A stretch of 64,000 nt of DNA, from positions 49,997,131 through 50,061,130 of the forward strand of contig NC_037682.1 in the NCBI RefSeq assembly GCF_003255815.1, given 5' to 3'. The notes under the pieces are model-generated. The model did not search any database and had not been told where the DNA came from. It saw nothing but the letters and a program-made list of their open reading frames with translations. The translations under genes and the position numbers were made by a program. How positions within the stretch are numbered: the stretch's first letter is position 1; each line of letters opens with the position of its first letter. This document shows positions 31,791-43,590 of this stretch, piece after piece. This stretch comes from Theropithecus gelada (lineage: Eukaryota > Chordata > Mammalia > Primates > Cercopithecidae).

Positions 31791-33229
31791 TCTCCCCTTG
31801 AGACTACAGATGGTGACACCACAATTAACGAAGAGGCCATGTCCTTAAAACTCAGTAACTTCTTTAAAACCTTAACCTCAGAGACAGAAATCCTAGAGGC
31901 TTTCTTGGATGTATTCTAGGAGACCTAGGCTTAGTCAGGGCTCTGCTGCCCTCCTGCAAGGGTTAGAATTTGGGAATATGAATATTGCCTACCCATTTCA
32001 CCTTCTTAGCCTCCTTCATTCAGGAACAATGATGTAGTCATATCTGTCAAGTATAAGCTCATAACTAAGTATATTTTTAAAAACCAGATGATTGTCATTA
32101 GTAGCTGTTTAAACTTTTGTTGAAAGGGCTTGGATAGGTCTGGATAGGGCGTCAGCCAAACATGTCAGAGTGTGAGAGGGTGTTAGATCCTGCCTAAGGT
32201 AGAGCAGGACACCGACCTAGTATAATGTGAATGTTGGCAGCCAGAAAGTATCGTACAAAAAATACTAAAGAGGGATCACTGAATGCTGGGCAGAAAGATA
32301 CAGGGCTAGAAATAGGGAAAAAGTCCTGGGCAGAACTGATGCCAAACATCAACATGACTGGAAGGAGTGGTTGCAGGATCTGAGCCATCGTGCCTCAGGC
32401 ACAATGAGCACATAATATGTGGGCTGGTTACGCTTACTTAACGATTGAGGCAGACAACAGAAGCAGGAGAATCTCACCTAGCTGATTTCATCTCAGAATC
32501 TGGTGCACTCTCATTATCTCCATCCTTCCCCTGACTCTGCCTGGTCACCCCTAATTCACCTAGCTCCTCTTTCTGCACCTGCCCTTTGAGCACTATTCAT
32601 CAGCAGCCTCCCTTTCCCAGTTTAGAACCCATTTCCTCTGTTATTTGACTTCTGCTCCTGAGCCTTCTGGGACCTCAGTCCCTTCCACTGGTCATCAGCA
32701 CTCATTATCCCTGACATATAGAAGTCAGGTATAGAAGAGTGGTGCTCTCAAATAACCATTCAAGGCCAGAAAGAACTGGGAGTTGCCATGAGATCATCCT
32801 GAGAGGAGGGGCAATAACCAAAAGGCAACCAGGCAGGCAGAGGGACCTTAGGCTAGCAGCCGAGGCAGTGTTTAAAAGGTTTTGTTTCTGGCTCAGTTCC
32901 TGGTGTCAGTGTGGAAGTAACAGAGTGAGCTACACAGGTAGATACTTTGCAAATATCACCTTAGGAAGCTCTAAACATTAATAGGTAGGATGGTAGGTAG
33001 GATGACAGACCAGTAGCCCTGGAGTCCTCAGGCAGAGAGACTTGAGATATGGCCTCTTTGAGTAAAAAGAAAACCTGGGTTTGTGATTCCTCCAACCTCC
33101 CCAATCCTCAGCTCCCTCACTAGCTGACTGTCCTTGTTCATCTCGGTGCACGGGACACATCAGTCAGTGCTTATTCACTTACATCAGGAAGACCACTTCA
33201 GACAAAGGAAGAGGACAGATAATTCTAAG
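31791..33229. other. Unique or unrecognised sequence
   Basis: 32500-32700 is pyrimidine-rich and could be a decayed sense L2. 32981-33004 has a GGTAGGATGGTAGGTAGGATG short repeat. Otherwise nothing recognised. Confidence 0.4.
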
Positions 33230-33500
33230 CTTGGATAAAATCACCAGCTGGCTGCTGTGAAGACCTACTCATAACTTCCAAAAGCTGTTATAACCCCTGC
33301 CAGCCTACATCTTTCTCCTGTGTTAGATGGTTCCTGCCTTTGGACTTTGGACTCCAAGTTCTTCAGTTTTGGAAATTGGACTGGCTCTCTTTATTTCTCA
33401 GCTTGTAGATGACCTACTATGGGATCTTGTGATAATGTAAGTTAATACCTAATAAACTCTCCTATATATTAGTTCTGTCCCTCTAGAGAACCCTAATACA
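33230..33500. mobile_element. LTR-like fragment, same family as 21487-22055
   Basis: Shares with the 21.5 kb element: a CTTTGGACTCCAAGTTC block, a GGACTGGCTCTC segment, TTTCTCAGCTTGTAGATGACC, and the end CCTAATAAACTCTCCTATAT, GTTCTGTCCCTCTAGAGAACCC. Only about the 3' half remains. Ends TAATACA. Confidence 0.65.
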
Positions 33501-33734
33501 TAACCAAACCCTGTTTGCTAACCTGAACTACATTCGCCAAATGTCTCATTTGAATCACTGACACCAACTTATGAAAGTGTAAGGTTGAATTCTATCACCA
33601 CTGATCCCATTTGAACCTCTGGATACTGAGTCCTAGTTTCATACTACAATTGCATCTCCACCTCCACCACCTGCCACAAGCATGGGCTGAGAAGACAACA
33701 CTCTCCTCTGTGTTTGCATTACATTTTTGGAAGC

Positions 33735-33850
33735 AACAAATATTAACTTGGGTGTCTATGGAGTACCAGGCTACAATCTGGGCACTGCTACCCAGAGATA
33801 AAAAAGACATAACCCTTTCTCTTTCAAAGTGCACAGTCTTTATCATGGCA
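33735..33850 (-). repeat. L2 3' end (antisense)
   Basis: AAGCAACAAATATTAACTTGG, GTCTATGGAGTACCAGGC, ATCTGGGCACTGCTACCCAG and ACATAACCCTTTCTCTTTC are the antisense L2 blocks. Confidence 0.8.
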
Positions 33851-33929
33851 CTGTTATATTACCATATGAGTGTTTCTATCTTTATCGCTAGAAGATTGCC
33901 ACCTTTTAATCAGGGATAGCTGTGATATA

Positions 33930-34015
33930 AGACAGAATTGAGTTCAAATCACCATGTTGTTAACTGTGTGCTCTTGGAGAGTTTGCTTATATTCGCTAGT
34001 TTCTCCCATCCTTCC
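33930..34015 (+). repeat. MIR fragment (sense)
   Basis: GAGTTCAAATCACCATGTTG, TTAACTGTGTGCTCTTGGAG and CTAGTTTCTCCCATCC match the sense MIR core. Confidence 0.7.
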
Positions 34016-34399
34016 CCCACTCTTTGCCAAACCTTTTTCAAATATCTTTCAATATGCAGACCAGGGAGACTTGTGGTTCCTTCAGTGAAGAATTGACTGT
34101 TATGGAAGTATACTCCCATTATAAACAATTAGAAATCTAGGCAAAATATATGTAATCATGGTTTTCAGACATTAGACAGTAGGTAATGTGAGGCTGTGAT
34201 CCCTGGAAGAAGAGAACCAGAAAAGATTAGCTCTCTGATTGCACCCTCTTAGTGCCAGGAGGTATTTCTAGGTGATAATGTAAGGGGGAATCCAAAGCAA
34301 AGCCCAGTAGTCTCTCTGAATTGAGGAGACAGAGATTAAAGTTTGAGGAAGACCAAAGGGTTTAGAATTTGCAGAGTACTGGAAAGAGTGAGTTGCTCA

Positions 34400-34429
34400 A
34401 AGAGAGAGAGAGAGAGAGAGAGAGTGAGA
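34400..34429. repeat. (GA)n microsatellite
   Basis: About 13 GA units at 34400-34426, followed by GTGAGAGTGTGTG. Confidence 0.95.
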
Positions 34430-35393
34430 GTGTGTGTTCTGGAGATCTTCAGAGGGTTCTTCACAAGTATTTTACTTAGTGCTGGCTGATCTGTGAAAGC
34501 ATGAGAGCAAACTGCACAAGGTGGAGATAAAAAGAATCACTAGAAGACAGTGGGTCAAAAAATTCTGAGCTTGCACAGGAAAGGGAAGTTTGGGTTCCTC
34601 ATGGCCAGGTGGAGAGACATTGCATAGAATCTTCAGAATAATTCACATCTTAGAAGTTGGGCTAAAACTCTTTTCTGGACTTAAAAGGCTGCTGTGGACC
34701 TGTAATAACAAAGCTTCAGTGTAAGCTTTAAAAGGATCAAACTTGATCTACAACTTACTATGATGTATGACGAAACAAATTCTAACATCTTTTAAATAAA
34801 TACAACAAAATCTATTACTCCCAAATATAAAATCAAAATATCTGATATCAATCAAAGACTATCAGGCATGTCAAGAAATGTAAAAATATGACCCACAGAC
34901 TAAGAAAAAAAGAGATGATATTAGTAAACAATAACCTTAAGGCAGTTCTTATCAATCTAACTCATATGCTTAAATATGTAAATTAAAACATGAACATGAA
35001 AAAAAGAGAAATGGGGAATACATAAAAGTGCCAAATGGAACTAATGATGAAAAAAATAATTTTGGGATGAAAAATATATTGACTGGGAGTAACAGCAGAT
35101 TAAATACTGCAGAAGACAAAGTCAGTGAGTGCAAAGACATAGCAACAGAAACTCTCCAACACAAAACACAGACAGAAAATAGAATGAGGAAGTCCTACCC
35201 AGAGCAATTAGGCAAAAGAACAAAACAAAAAGTATACAAATTGGAAAGAAAGAAGTAAAATTATCTCCAAAGATGACACAATCTTGTATATAGAAAACCC
35301 TAAGGGCTCCACTAAAAAAATGTTGGAACTAAAAAACAAATTTAATAAATTTGCAAGACACAAAACAAAATGAACATACAAAAATCAGTAGCA

Positions 35394-35689
35394 TTTTTTT
35401 TTTTTTGATACAGTTTCATTCTGTCGCTCACGCTGGAGTGCAGTGGCACCATCTCGGCTCACTGCAACCTCCCCCTCCCGTGTTCAAGTGATTCTCCTGC
35501 CTCAGCCTTCAAAGTAGCTGGAATTACAGGTGCCCACCACCATGCCCTGCTAATTTTTTTTTTTTTTTAAATAGAGATGGTGTTTCACCATGTTGGCCAG
35601 GCTTGTCTCAAACTCCTGACTTCAAGTGATCCACCCTCCTTGGCCTTCCAAAGTGCTGGGATTTCAAGTGTGAACCACTGTGCCTGGCC
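35394..35689 (-). mobile_element. Alu element (antisense), AluS-like, nested in L1
   Basis: Poly(T) at 35394-35406 then antisense right and left arms, ending TGCCTGGCC. Target duplication AAAAATCAGTAGCATTT before and AACAATCAGTAGGATTT after (17 bases, two differences); this is L1 ORF2 sequence, so the Alu interrupts the L1. Confidence 0.95.
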
Positions 35690-36670
35690 AACAATCAGTA
35701 GGATTTCTATACACTAATAATGAACTATCTGAAAAAGAAATGAAGAACACAATTTGATTTATAGTACCTACAAAAAAACTGGAAATAAATTTAGCCAAAG
35801 AGGTGAAAGATCTGTACACTGAGAACTATAAGCCATTGATGGGGCTGGAAAAAAAAAAGAAAGAAAAAGACCAAAAAAAGGGAAAGATAACTCATGTATA
35901 TGGATTGGAAAAGCTTATGTTTTTAAAATGTCCATACTACCTAAAGCGGCCTACAGATTCAATGCAATCCCTATCAAAATCCCAGTGATATTTTTCATAA
36001 AAATAAAAAGAATCCTAAAATTTGTATGGAACCACAAAAGATCTCAAAGCATTCTTGAGCAAAAAGAACAAAGCTGGAGACCCCACACTGCCTGATTTCA
36101 AAATCGACTACAAAGCCATAGTAATCAAAACAGCATGGTACTGGTATAAAACAAGACACATAGACCAATGGAACAGAACAGAGAACCTAGAAATAAACCC
36201 ATTCATTTTTGGTCAATTGATTTTCAACAAGAATGCCAAGAACACACAATGGAGAAAGGATGGTCTCTTTAATAAATGGTGCTGGGAAAACTGGATATTT
36301 ACATGTAAAAGAATAAAATAAGACTCTCATTTCACATCATATACAAAAACCAACTCAAAACGAATTAAAGACTTAAATGTAAGACCTGAAACTGTAACAC
36401 TATGAGAAGAAAACATAAGGGAAAAGTTCCATGACATTGGTCTGGACAATGATTTTATGAATAAGACCCCAAAAGCATAGCAACAAAATGTGGTTGCATC
36501 AAACCAAAAAGCTGCTCTACGGCAAAGGAAACAATCAACATAATGAAGACACAACCTAGGAGTGGAAGAAAATATTTACAAATCACACATCTGATAAGGG
36601 GTTAATATCCAAAATACGTAAGGAGCTCAAGCAAGCCCATAATAACAAAACAAATATCCCAATTAAAAAT

Positions 36671-36722
36671 GAATAAAGTTCAAGCTCATTCTTGTTGGTA
36701 TAAAAAATAAATAAAAATTTAA
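36671..36722. other. Non-L1 filler of about 50 bp in the nested L1
   Basis: L1 wording AATTAAAAAT...AAAATGGGCAAAGGGCC is interrupted by a segment containing CAAGCTCATTCTTGTTGG that has no counterpart in the L1 order, flanked by short A/T-rich repeats. Confidence 0.55.
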
Positions 36723-37541
36723 AATGGGCAAAGGGCCTGAATAGATATTTCCCCAAAGAAGACATATCAATGGCCAATTTTTTCATATAAGAAAGTGCCC
36801 AACATTACTAATCATCAAGGAAATAAAAGTTAATCCCACAATGTGATGTTACCTCGTATCTGTTAGAATGGCTATTGTAGAAAATACCAAAGATAACATC
36901 AAATGTTTTCCAAAATGTGGAGACAAAGAATCTTGGCACACTGTTGCTGGGAATGTAAATTAGTGTAGCCATTATGGAAAACAGTATGAAAGTTCCTCAG
37001 AAAATTTAAAATTTAAAATTACCATATAATCTAGCAATCCCACTATTGAGTAAATAGCCAAAGGACATGAAATCAGTATGTTGAAGAGATGCCTGCCCTC
37101 TCGTGTTCATTGCAGCATTATTCACAATAGCCAAGATATGGAATCAATCTAAGTGTCCATCAGTGGCTGAATGAATTTTTAAAAATGTAGTATCTACACA
37201 CAATGAAATACTATTTAGATTAATTTTTTTTTTCATTTGTGACAACGTGGATGAACCTGTAGTACATTATGTGAAGTAAAATAAGTCAGGCACAGAAAGA
37301 CAAAGACCACAAAATCTCACTTATATATGGCATCTAAAAAAGATAAACTCTTAGAAAAAGAGAGTAAAATGGTGGTTACCAGAGGCTAGAGGCTAAAGGC
37401 ATTGGGGAAACGTTGGTCAAAGGAAAAAAAAAATTCAGTTAGATGGGAGGAATATATATAATATCTATTGTACATAATGGTAACTATAGTCAATAATATA
37501 TACTTAAAAGTAGCTAGGGGACTAGAGTTTTGGTGATCCTA

Positions 37542-37560
37542 CCACACACACACACACACA
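37542..37560. repeat. (CA)n microsatellite in the L1 3' end
   Basis: About nine CA units just upstream of the L1 tail, at the position where old L1 3' ends often carry CACACA. Confidence 0.93.
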
Positions 37561-38560
37561 AAAAGAGATTTTAAAAAAAAGGAAATAGGAAAAAAAAAAC
37601 AAAAAAACAAACAAAAAAAACAGCTTCAATGAACTAGGGAAAAATATCAAGTGTCCTAACTTACATATAATTGGACTTCCAGAAGGAAAGACAGCAAAGA
37701 GAAGGAAGGAAAAATATTTGAAGAAATAATGACTGAAGTTTCCCAATTTGTTAGAAATTTATCAAATTTTATCAAATGTCTAAATTTGATAAAAAATTAC
37801 ATACCCATACATGCAGGATGCTCAATGGATCAAAGCTGAAGCAACAAAAAGATAGACAAAGCATATTATATTCAAATTACTATAAACCACTGATGAAGAG
37901 AAACTCTTAAAAGTAATCAGAGAAAAACAAGGAACAAAGATAGGAATGACAACTGATTTCTCTTGCAAGTTACATACGAACCAGAAGACATCTTTAAGAT
38001 GCTGGAGAAAAAAAAATAACAACAAAAGACCTGTCAGCTCAGGGAGACTATTCTTAAAAAATGAAAGCAAAATAAAAACATTTTTAAATCCAAAAAACCG
38101 AGACAATATATTGCCAGCATTTCTATAAGAAATGTTAGAGATAGTTCTTTAGAGAGAAAAAAAAAAATACCTGATGGAAATTCAGATCTTCACAGTGAAA
38201 TTAAGAAATGTTGAATATGTGGGTAAATATAAACTTTGTTTTCTTTTTTAATGTCCTTAAAAGATAACGGACTTGTAAAGGCAAAAACAATACAAATACA
38301 TTGTGAGTTTTATACATATATAGAATTAAAATGTATGTTAATCGCACAAAGTATAGTAGAAGGGAATTATAAATACAATGTTATAGGTTTCTTACAGTAT
38401 ACATAAAGTGATATAATTTGAAGCTAGATTGCAATAGGTTAAAGATTTTAATAATAAAGTCATTCCACCTTTTGTTGATTAGTGCTTGCCTGGTATACCT
38501 TTCCTATACTTTTACTTTTACTCTATCTGTAGTTCAATATTTAAGGTAGACATCATAGAG

Positions 38561-39063
38561 TTGTTTCCTGATTTTTTTTATTATTATTATTATACTTTAA
38601 GTTCTGGGATACATGTGCAGAACGTTCAGGTTTTTTACATAGGTATACATGTGCCATGGTGGTTTGCTGCACCCATCAACCCATCATCTACATTAGTTAT
38701 TTCTCCTAATGTTATCCCTCCCCTAGCCCCCCAGCCCACTACAGGCCCCAGTGTGTGGTGTTCCCCTCCTTGTGTCCATGTGTTCTCATTGTTCAACTCC
38801 TACTTATGAGAACATGCAGTGTTTAGTTTTCTGTTCCTGTGTTAGTTTGCTGAGAATGATCAGCTTCATCCACGTCCCTGCAAAGGACATGAACTCATCC
38901 TTTTTTATGGCTGCATAGTATTTTATGGTGTATATGTGCCACATTTTCTTTATCCAGTCTATCATCGATGGGCATTTGAGTTGGTTCCAAGTCTTTGCTA
39001 TTGTGAATAGTGCTGCAGTCTTTGCTCATACATGTGCATGAGTCTTTGTTTCCTGATTTTTTT
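38561..39063 (-). mobile_element. L1PA 3' end (antisense) with perfect 18-bp TSD
   Basis: Antisense L1 tail (TTTTTTTTATTATTATTATTA), TACTTTAAGTTCTGGGATAC and the 3' UTR/ORF2 end, truncated after ATTGTGAATAGTGCTGCAG. The 18-bp duplication TTGTTTCCTGATTTTTTT occurs at 38561-38578 and 39046-39063, the latter followed by AAAAAA, again the TTTT/AA cut site. It lies in the L1M host. Confidence 0.95.
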
Positions 39064-39084
39064 AAAAAATCGAATATCACGATT

Positions 39085-39456
39085 TCAACTTTTAAAAACA
39101 AAATTTGCTTTAAATTCTGGGATACATGTGCAGAACCTGCAGGTTTGTTACATAGATATATGTTTGCCATTGTGGTTTGCTGCATCTATCGACACGTAAT
39201 CTAGATTTTAAGCCCTGCATTCATTAGCTATTTGTCCTGATGCTCTCCCTCCCCTTGCCTCCCACCCCACTGACAGACCCCAGTGTGTTTTGTTTCCCTC
39301 TCTGTGTCCATGTGTTCTCATTGTTCAATTCCTGCTTATGAGTGAGAACATGCGATGTTTGGTTCTCTATTCCTGTGTTAGTTTGCTGAGGATGATGGCT
39401 TCCAGCTTCATCCATGTCCCTGCAAAAGACATGATCTCATTCCTTTTTATGGCTGC
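39085..39456 (-). mobile_element. Second, older L1 3' end (antisense)
   Basis: CTTTAAATTCTGGGATACATG, AGAACCTGCAGGTTTGTTAC, GTTCTCATTGTTCAATTCC, TGAGTGAGAACATGCGATG, CAGCTTCATCCATGTCCC, ending at TTTTTATGGCTGC. More diverged than its neighbour, and its tail is degenerate. Host L1M resumes with AAGAAAAAGTAGACTTC. Confidence 0.9.
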
Positions 39457-40117
39457 AAGAAAAAGTAGACTTCAAATAAGGCATATTACCAGCGATAGAG
39501 AGGGATATTAAATAATGACAAAAGAATCAATTCATCAAGAAGACATAACAATCTTAAATCAGCATCCATTGAACTAGTTTTAAAATATATGAAGGAAAGA
39601 CTGGTAAGACTGAAGGATAAAAAAACAAGTCCAAAGCCAAAATTATAGCTGGGAACTTCAACACCTCTCACTCAGCAATAAATAGAACCAGTAGGCATAA
39701 AATCTGTAAGAATAAAGAAAACCTGAACAATTCTATGAACCAATCTGATATAACTGACATTTATATATAGAATGTGACATTCAAAAAGAGCAGAATACAC
39801 ATTCTTTTCAAATGTAAAGGAACATTCACTAAAACAGACCATATTCAGGGCCATCAAACAAACCTTAACAAAGTTAAAAGAATTAAAATCATACTAAATA
39901 TGCTCTCTTACAGAAACAAAATTAAATTAGAGATAAATAACAGGAAGATATTTTCATAATTCTGAAATATTTAGAAATTAAACAACCTATTTCTAAATAA
40001 TATGTGAGTCACAGAGGATAACTCAGGAGTAATTAGAAAATGCTTTGCATTGAATGAAAATGAAAACACACAATGTATCAAAGTTTGTGTCTGTAGTTAA
40101 AGAATCACTTAGAGCTG

Positions 40118-40318
40118 AGGTCAGTAAACTATGGCCCTCAAGCTAAGAATAGTTTTTCCATTTTTAAATAATTGTAAAAATAAAAAAACAAGAAGTAGAA
40201 GTTAAAGAGGATGACAATGATCATTATTTCGCAGGAACAATTTATAGCTTGCAAGGTCTAGAAGTATTTACTATCTAGCTCTTTACAGAAAATATTTTTC
40301 AATCTCTTGTTCAGAAAA
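40118..40318 (-). mobile_element. hAT-Charlie type non-autonomous element (MER), antisense to 51761 copy
   Basis: GAGGTCAGTAAACTATGGCCC at the left and GTATTTACTATCTAGCTCTTTACAG at the right correspond to the two ends of the same family present at 51761-52305. The middle is decayed. Host L1M wording continues on both sides. Confidence 0.7.
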
Positions 40319-40358
40319 TAAATAGCATTAAATATTTATATTAGAAATAAATAATCTA

Positions 40359-40690
40359 GGCCAGGCATGGTGGCTCACACCTGTAATCCCAGCACTTTGG
40401 GAGGCTGAGGCAGGTAGATAACCTAAAGTCGGGAGTTCAAGACCAGCGTGACCAACGTTGAGAAACTCCGTCTGTACTAAAAATACAAAATTAGCTGGCA
40501 TGGTGGCACATGCCTGTAATCCCAGCTACTCAAGAGGCTGAGGCAGGAGAATCACTTGAACCAGGGAGGCAGAGGTTTCAGTGAGCCAAGGTCATGCGAT
40601 TGCACTCCAGCCTGGGCAAAAAAAAGAAAAACACAAACAAAAAAAAAAAAAAAAAAAAGAAAGAAAGAAAGAGAGAAAGAAAGAAAATCA
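40359..40690 (+). mobile_element. Alu element, AluS type, nested in the L1M
   Basis: GGCCAGGCATGGTGGCTCAC to GCACTCCAGCCTGGGCAAAA; the standard GACAGAGCGAGACTC end is missing. Tail is A-rich with GAAA patterning. Duplication AGAAATAAATAATCTA before and AGAAAATCAATAATCTA-like after. Confidence 0.93.
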
Positions 40691-42246
40691 ATAATCTAAG
40701 TTTCAATCTCAAGAAGCTAGTAAAAGAAGAGCAAAATGCAACGACGCATGAAAGAATATAATAAAGGTAAGAGTAGAAATCATCAATCTCTAAAGCAGAA
40801 AATTTATAAAGAAAGTCAATAAAACCAGACTAGTTCTATGAAAAAATCATTAAATTGATAGAACTCTTGGCTGATTAATCAGGGAAAAAAGAGCATGAGA
40901 GATGAAGGCGATACCAGTGTTAGGGGAAAAAAAGACACAACTACAGATTCTACAGATATCAAAAAGATAATAATGATATGTTATACAAAACTTTAGGTCA
41001 ATAAATTCAGATCAAGTGGACACACTACTTGAAAGGTGCAAATTACCAAAACTCAGCTAAGAAAAAATAGATAACCTGACTATAACAATTTTAAAAAACA
41101 AATATGTGTAGCTAAATCCTTCCCACCACCCTCCATCCCGCCCCACCACAAACACTTTTTACTTATGTATGTTGAGATAGCTTGTCTGCCAAATTCCAGC
41201 AAATCTTTGAGGAAGAAATTATACCAATAATGTCAATTCTACACAAACTCCCCAAAAATAGAACTGGAGATAAAACTTTCCAACTTATTTTATGAGGCCA
41301 GCATTACTCTGATACCAAAACATGACAGAGATATAAGAAAACTGTAGAAAAATAACCCTCATAAATGGAAAAGCAATAATTCTTTGACAAAACATTAGCA
41401 AATCAAATCCCATTAAGTGTGGTTAATCTCAGGAATGCAAGGTTGGTTCAGCATTCAAAAACCAATCAATATAACTTACTATATCAACAGATTCAAAAGA
41501 AAATTTGTGAGATCATTTCAGTAGATAAATAATAGCATTTGACAAAATTTTTTATTTGTGATAAAAATTCTGAATAAACAAGAAACAGAATAGAACTTTC
41601 TCAAACTGAAAAAAAATAGAAATCATTATATGACCTACAGCTAATATCATATTTAATGGTTAAAAACTGAATACTTTCCTCCTAAGATAAGGTGTCAACA
41701 TTCATCACTTTTATTTACCATGTACTGGAGATTCTGGCCACTGAAACAGGAAAGAAAAAGATATAAAAGTCATACAGATTGGAACAGAAGAAGTAAAACT
41801 GTCCTTATTTGTAATGATATGATTATGTAGAAACTCCCAAGGAATCTTCAAAAAATTATTTGAACTAATAAGTGACTTTAGTGAAGTTAGAGGATATTTG
41901 TTCAAATATAAAAATCAATGGTATTTCTATAGTTTAGCAACAAGTAGCTAAACCTGAAATTTTTAAAAACCAATAATATTATTTATAATAGCACCAAAAA
42001 CCACAATTCAGCATTAAATTTCACAAAATATATGCAAAGTCTATACACAGAAATTCATAAAACATTGCTGAGAGAAATTAAAGAAGACCTAAGTAAAAAA
42101 ATAAACATAACACTCAATAAAACATACTATTCAGTATTGTAAAATGTCAGTTCTCCCCAGATTGATCTATAGATTCAATGCAACACCAACTAAGGCCTTG
42201 CATAATTTTTAGAGAACTTGATATCTTAATTCTAAAATTTATAGAA

Positions 42247-42300
42247 ATGCTGATTCTGCAGTCAGATTGCTTGCTTTTTAAATTTGGCTTGCACACTTTA
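42247..42300 (+). repeat. MIR 5' part (sense), split by an LTR
   Basis: CTGATTCTGCAGTCAGATTGC and TTGGCTTGCACACTTTAGC are the head of MIR. The rest resumes at 42862. Confidence 0.65.
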
Positions 42301-42304
42301 GCAA

Positions 42305-42861
42305 ACATCAAGAGCTGTTTACCCAAAACTTCGTCCTTCCTACTGCAACCCTCACTTTTTGCTACAGCCCATTATTTTGTTTACCTTCTCCTTGGTGGCT
42401 CTATCCTTGGTTCCCCGATAAATCTTTAGATGTAATCTCATTCTTCCTTCATGCATTGGTTAAGAGGTGACCATGTGATCCAGTATGGCCAATGAGATAG
42501 AAGTGAAACTCCACTGGGTGACTGCTGTTAAAGGCTGTCTTGTTGATAAAGAGTCATCTCTCTTCTCCTCTTCCTTTGCTGGATATGGTTCTGCATGAAT
42601 ATGAAGCCTGGAACTTTGATTATCATTAGATGAGTTGGTCTGAGGATGGGTCTGACAAACAGGAAGGCAGAACAAAAAGATGGAAAGAGCCTGGATTCTA
42701 GATAAAATTGTTAACCTGCTGAGTTACCCAGCTCTGTGGAGCCACCATTAGAGGGAACTTACTCTTATATGAGAAAATAAATCATCCATATTTAAAAAAT
42801 TATTTTACTTTGGGTTTTTGATGCTTGCATCCAGAAGCATCCTAACTGATAAAAATTTGTT
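42305..42861 (+). mobile_element. MLT1-like LTR inserted in MIR
   Basis: TGGCCAATGAGATAGAAGTG, AGAAAGAGCCTGG-type wording (GATGGAAAGAGCCTGGATTC), TGCTGAGTTACCCAGCTCTG, GAGAAAATAAATCATCC (AATAAA signal) and the end AGAAGCATCCTAACTGATAA match an old MaLR-type LTR 3' end. Exact subfamily not assigned. Confidence 0.65.
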
Positions 42862-43055
42862 TCTTTAGCTAAGTTAATTGCTCTGTGCTTCAGTGTCCTC
42901 ATCTCTAAATTAGGGATAATAGTAATAATGTTAATAACAATACTTACCTCATTGAATTTTTAGGCAGTTTAAATGAGATAATGCAAATAATATAGATGTA
43001 CAATAGTAAGTACTCAATACATATTAGCTGTTATTATTAAATAATATGTTGGCTC
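42862..43055 (+). repeat. MIR 3' part (sense)
   Basis: TTAGCTAAGTTAATTGCTCTG, CTTCAGTGTCCTCATCTC, AAATTAGGGATAATAGTAATA, TTTAAATGAGATAATGCAAA and GTAAGTACTCAATACATATTAG continue the MIR order begun at 42247. Confidence 0.85.
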
Positions 43056-43084
43056 ACCCTTCTGAAAATAAGGGAAATATATGT

Positions 43085-43590
43085 GAAGCAAAGATATTTA
43101 ATTCAATCAGCAAATATCTATAGACAATATGCTGTAAGTCAAGCCCTGTCACAATACCTGTGATGAGTCCCTGTCTCCCAAAGCTCACAGACTAGAGGGG
43201 AATAGAGTCTAGAAAAGAGGCAAGTATAGTACAGGACTTTGGCAGTTTACAGTTGCTTTGACTGGTTAAGTATAGGGTGTCGAGGTTATACAGAGAAAGG
43301 GCCTTTAACTCTGGCTTAGTAGAGTGTTAAGTTAGTAAGACTTATGGGAGGAGGTAATAGAGGCTAGGGCCTCAAGAACATGAATAAAATATCCAGATGA
43401 AAGGGACCTAGTGAAGCATTTGGAAGGTGTTCCAGGCAGAGGAAACAGTATAAATAAAGGCTTAGAGACAAGGAGAAGCATAGGGCATTCAGAAACTCCA
43501 AACAGTTCAGTGTGGCTAAGCCATAGATTGCCAGGCTAAGAGATGAATGGACACATTGAAGACTCATGTACAGTCTTCATCTGTCATGAA
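43085..43590 (-). repeat. L2 LINE 3' region (antisense)
   Basis: TTCAATCAGCAAATATCTATAG, AAGCTCACAGACTAGAGGGG, AAGGTGTTCCAGGCAGAGG, AAACAGTATAAATAAAGGC and TAGAGACAAGGAGAAGCATAG match the antisense L2 body and end over about 500 bp. Confidence 0.85.

Larger units (their letters stand above)
35187..37620 (+). mobile_element. 5'-truncated L1 (L1M/L1PB type) nested in the older L1M
   Basis: Begins abruptly within ORF2 (GGAAGTCCTACCCAGAGCAA) and runs to a 3' UTR (GATGGGAGGAATATATATAAT, ACTATAGTCAATAATATATAC), a CA run and an A-rich tail (37565-37620). Host L1M ORF1 wording stops at AGAATGA just before it and resumes at CAGCTTCAATGAACTAGGG just after, so this is an insertion, not a fused or deleted element. 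ORF2 frames are disrupted by many stops. No clear target duplication. Confidence 0.82.
34060..42250 (+). mobile_element. Ancient L1M host element (sense), heavily interrupted
   Basis: Old L1 pieces in consistent order and orientation: 5' UTR-like sequence (34060-34780), ORF1-region sequence (34790-35186, e.g. TGCAGAAGACAAAGTCAGTG), then after an insertion the ORF1/ORF2 junction (from 37621: TTGGACTTCCAGAAGGAAAG), ORF2 endonuclease-region (39458-40117: ACATTCTTTTCAAATGTAAAG) and reverse-transcriptase-region (40699-42250: TATGAGGCCAGCATTACTCTG). All frames are broken; it is inert as coding sequence. The 5' boundary is approximate. Confidence 0.75.

Noticed and set aside
36022..36321. 99-residue frame resembling L1 ORF2 C-terminal part
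   Set aside because: Genuine L1-derived sequence, but a short relic in an interrupted element with stops on both sides; reported as a mobile element, not a gene.
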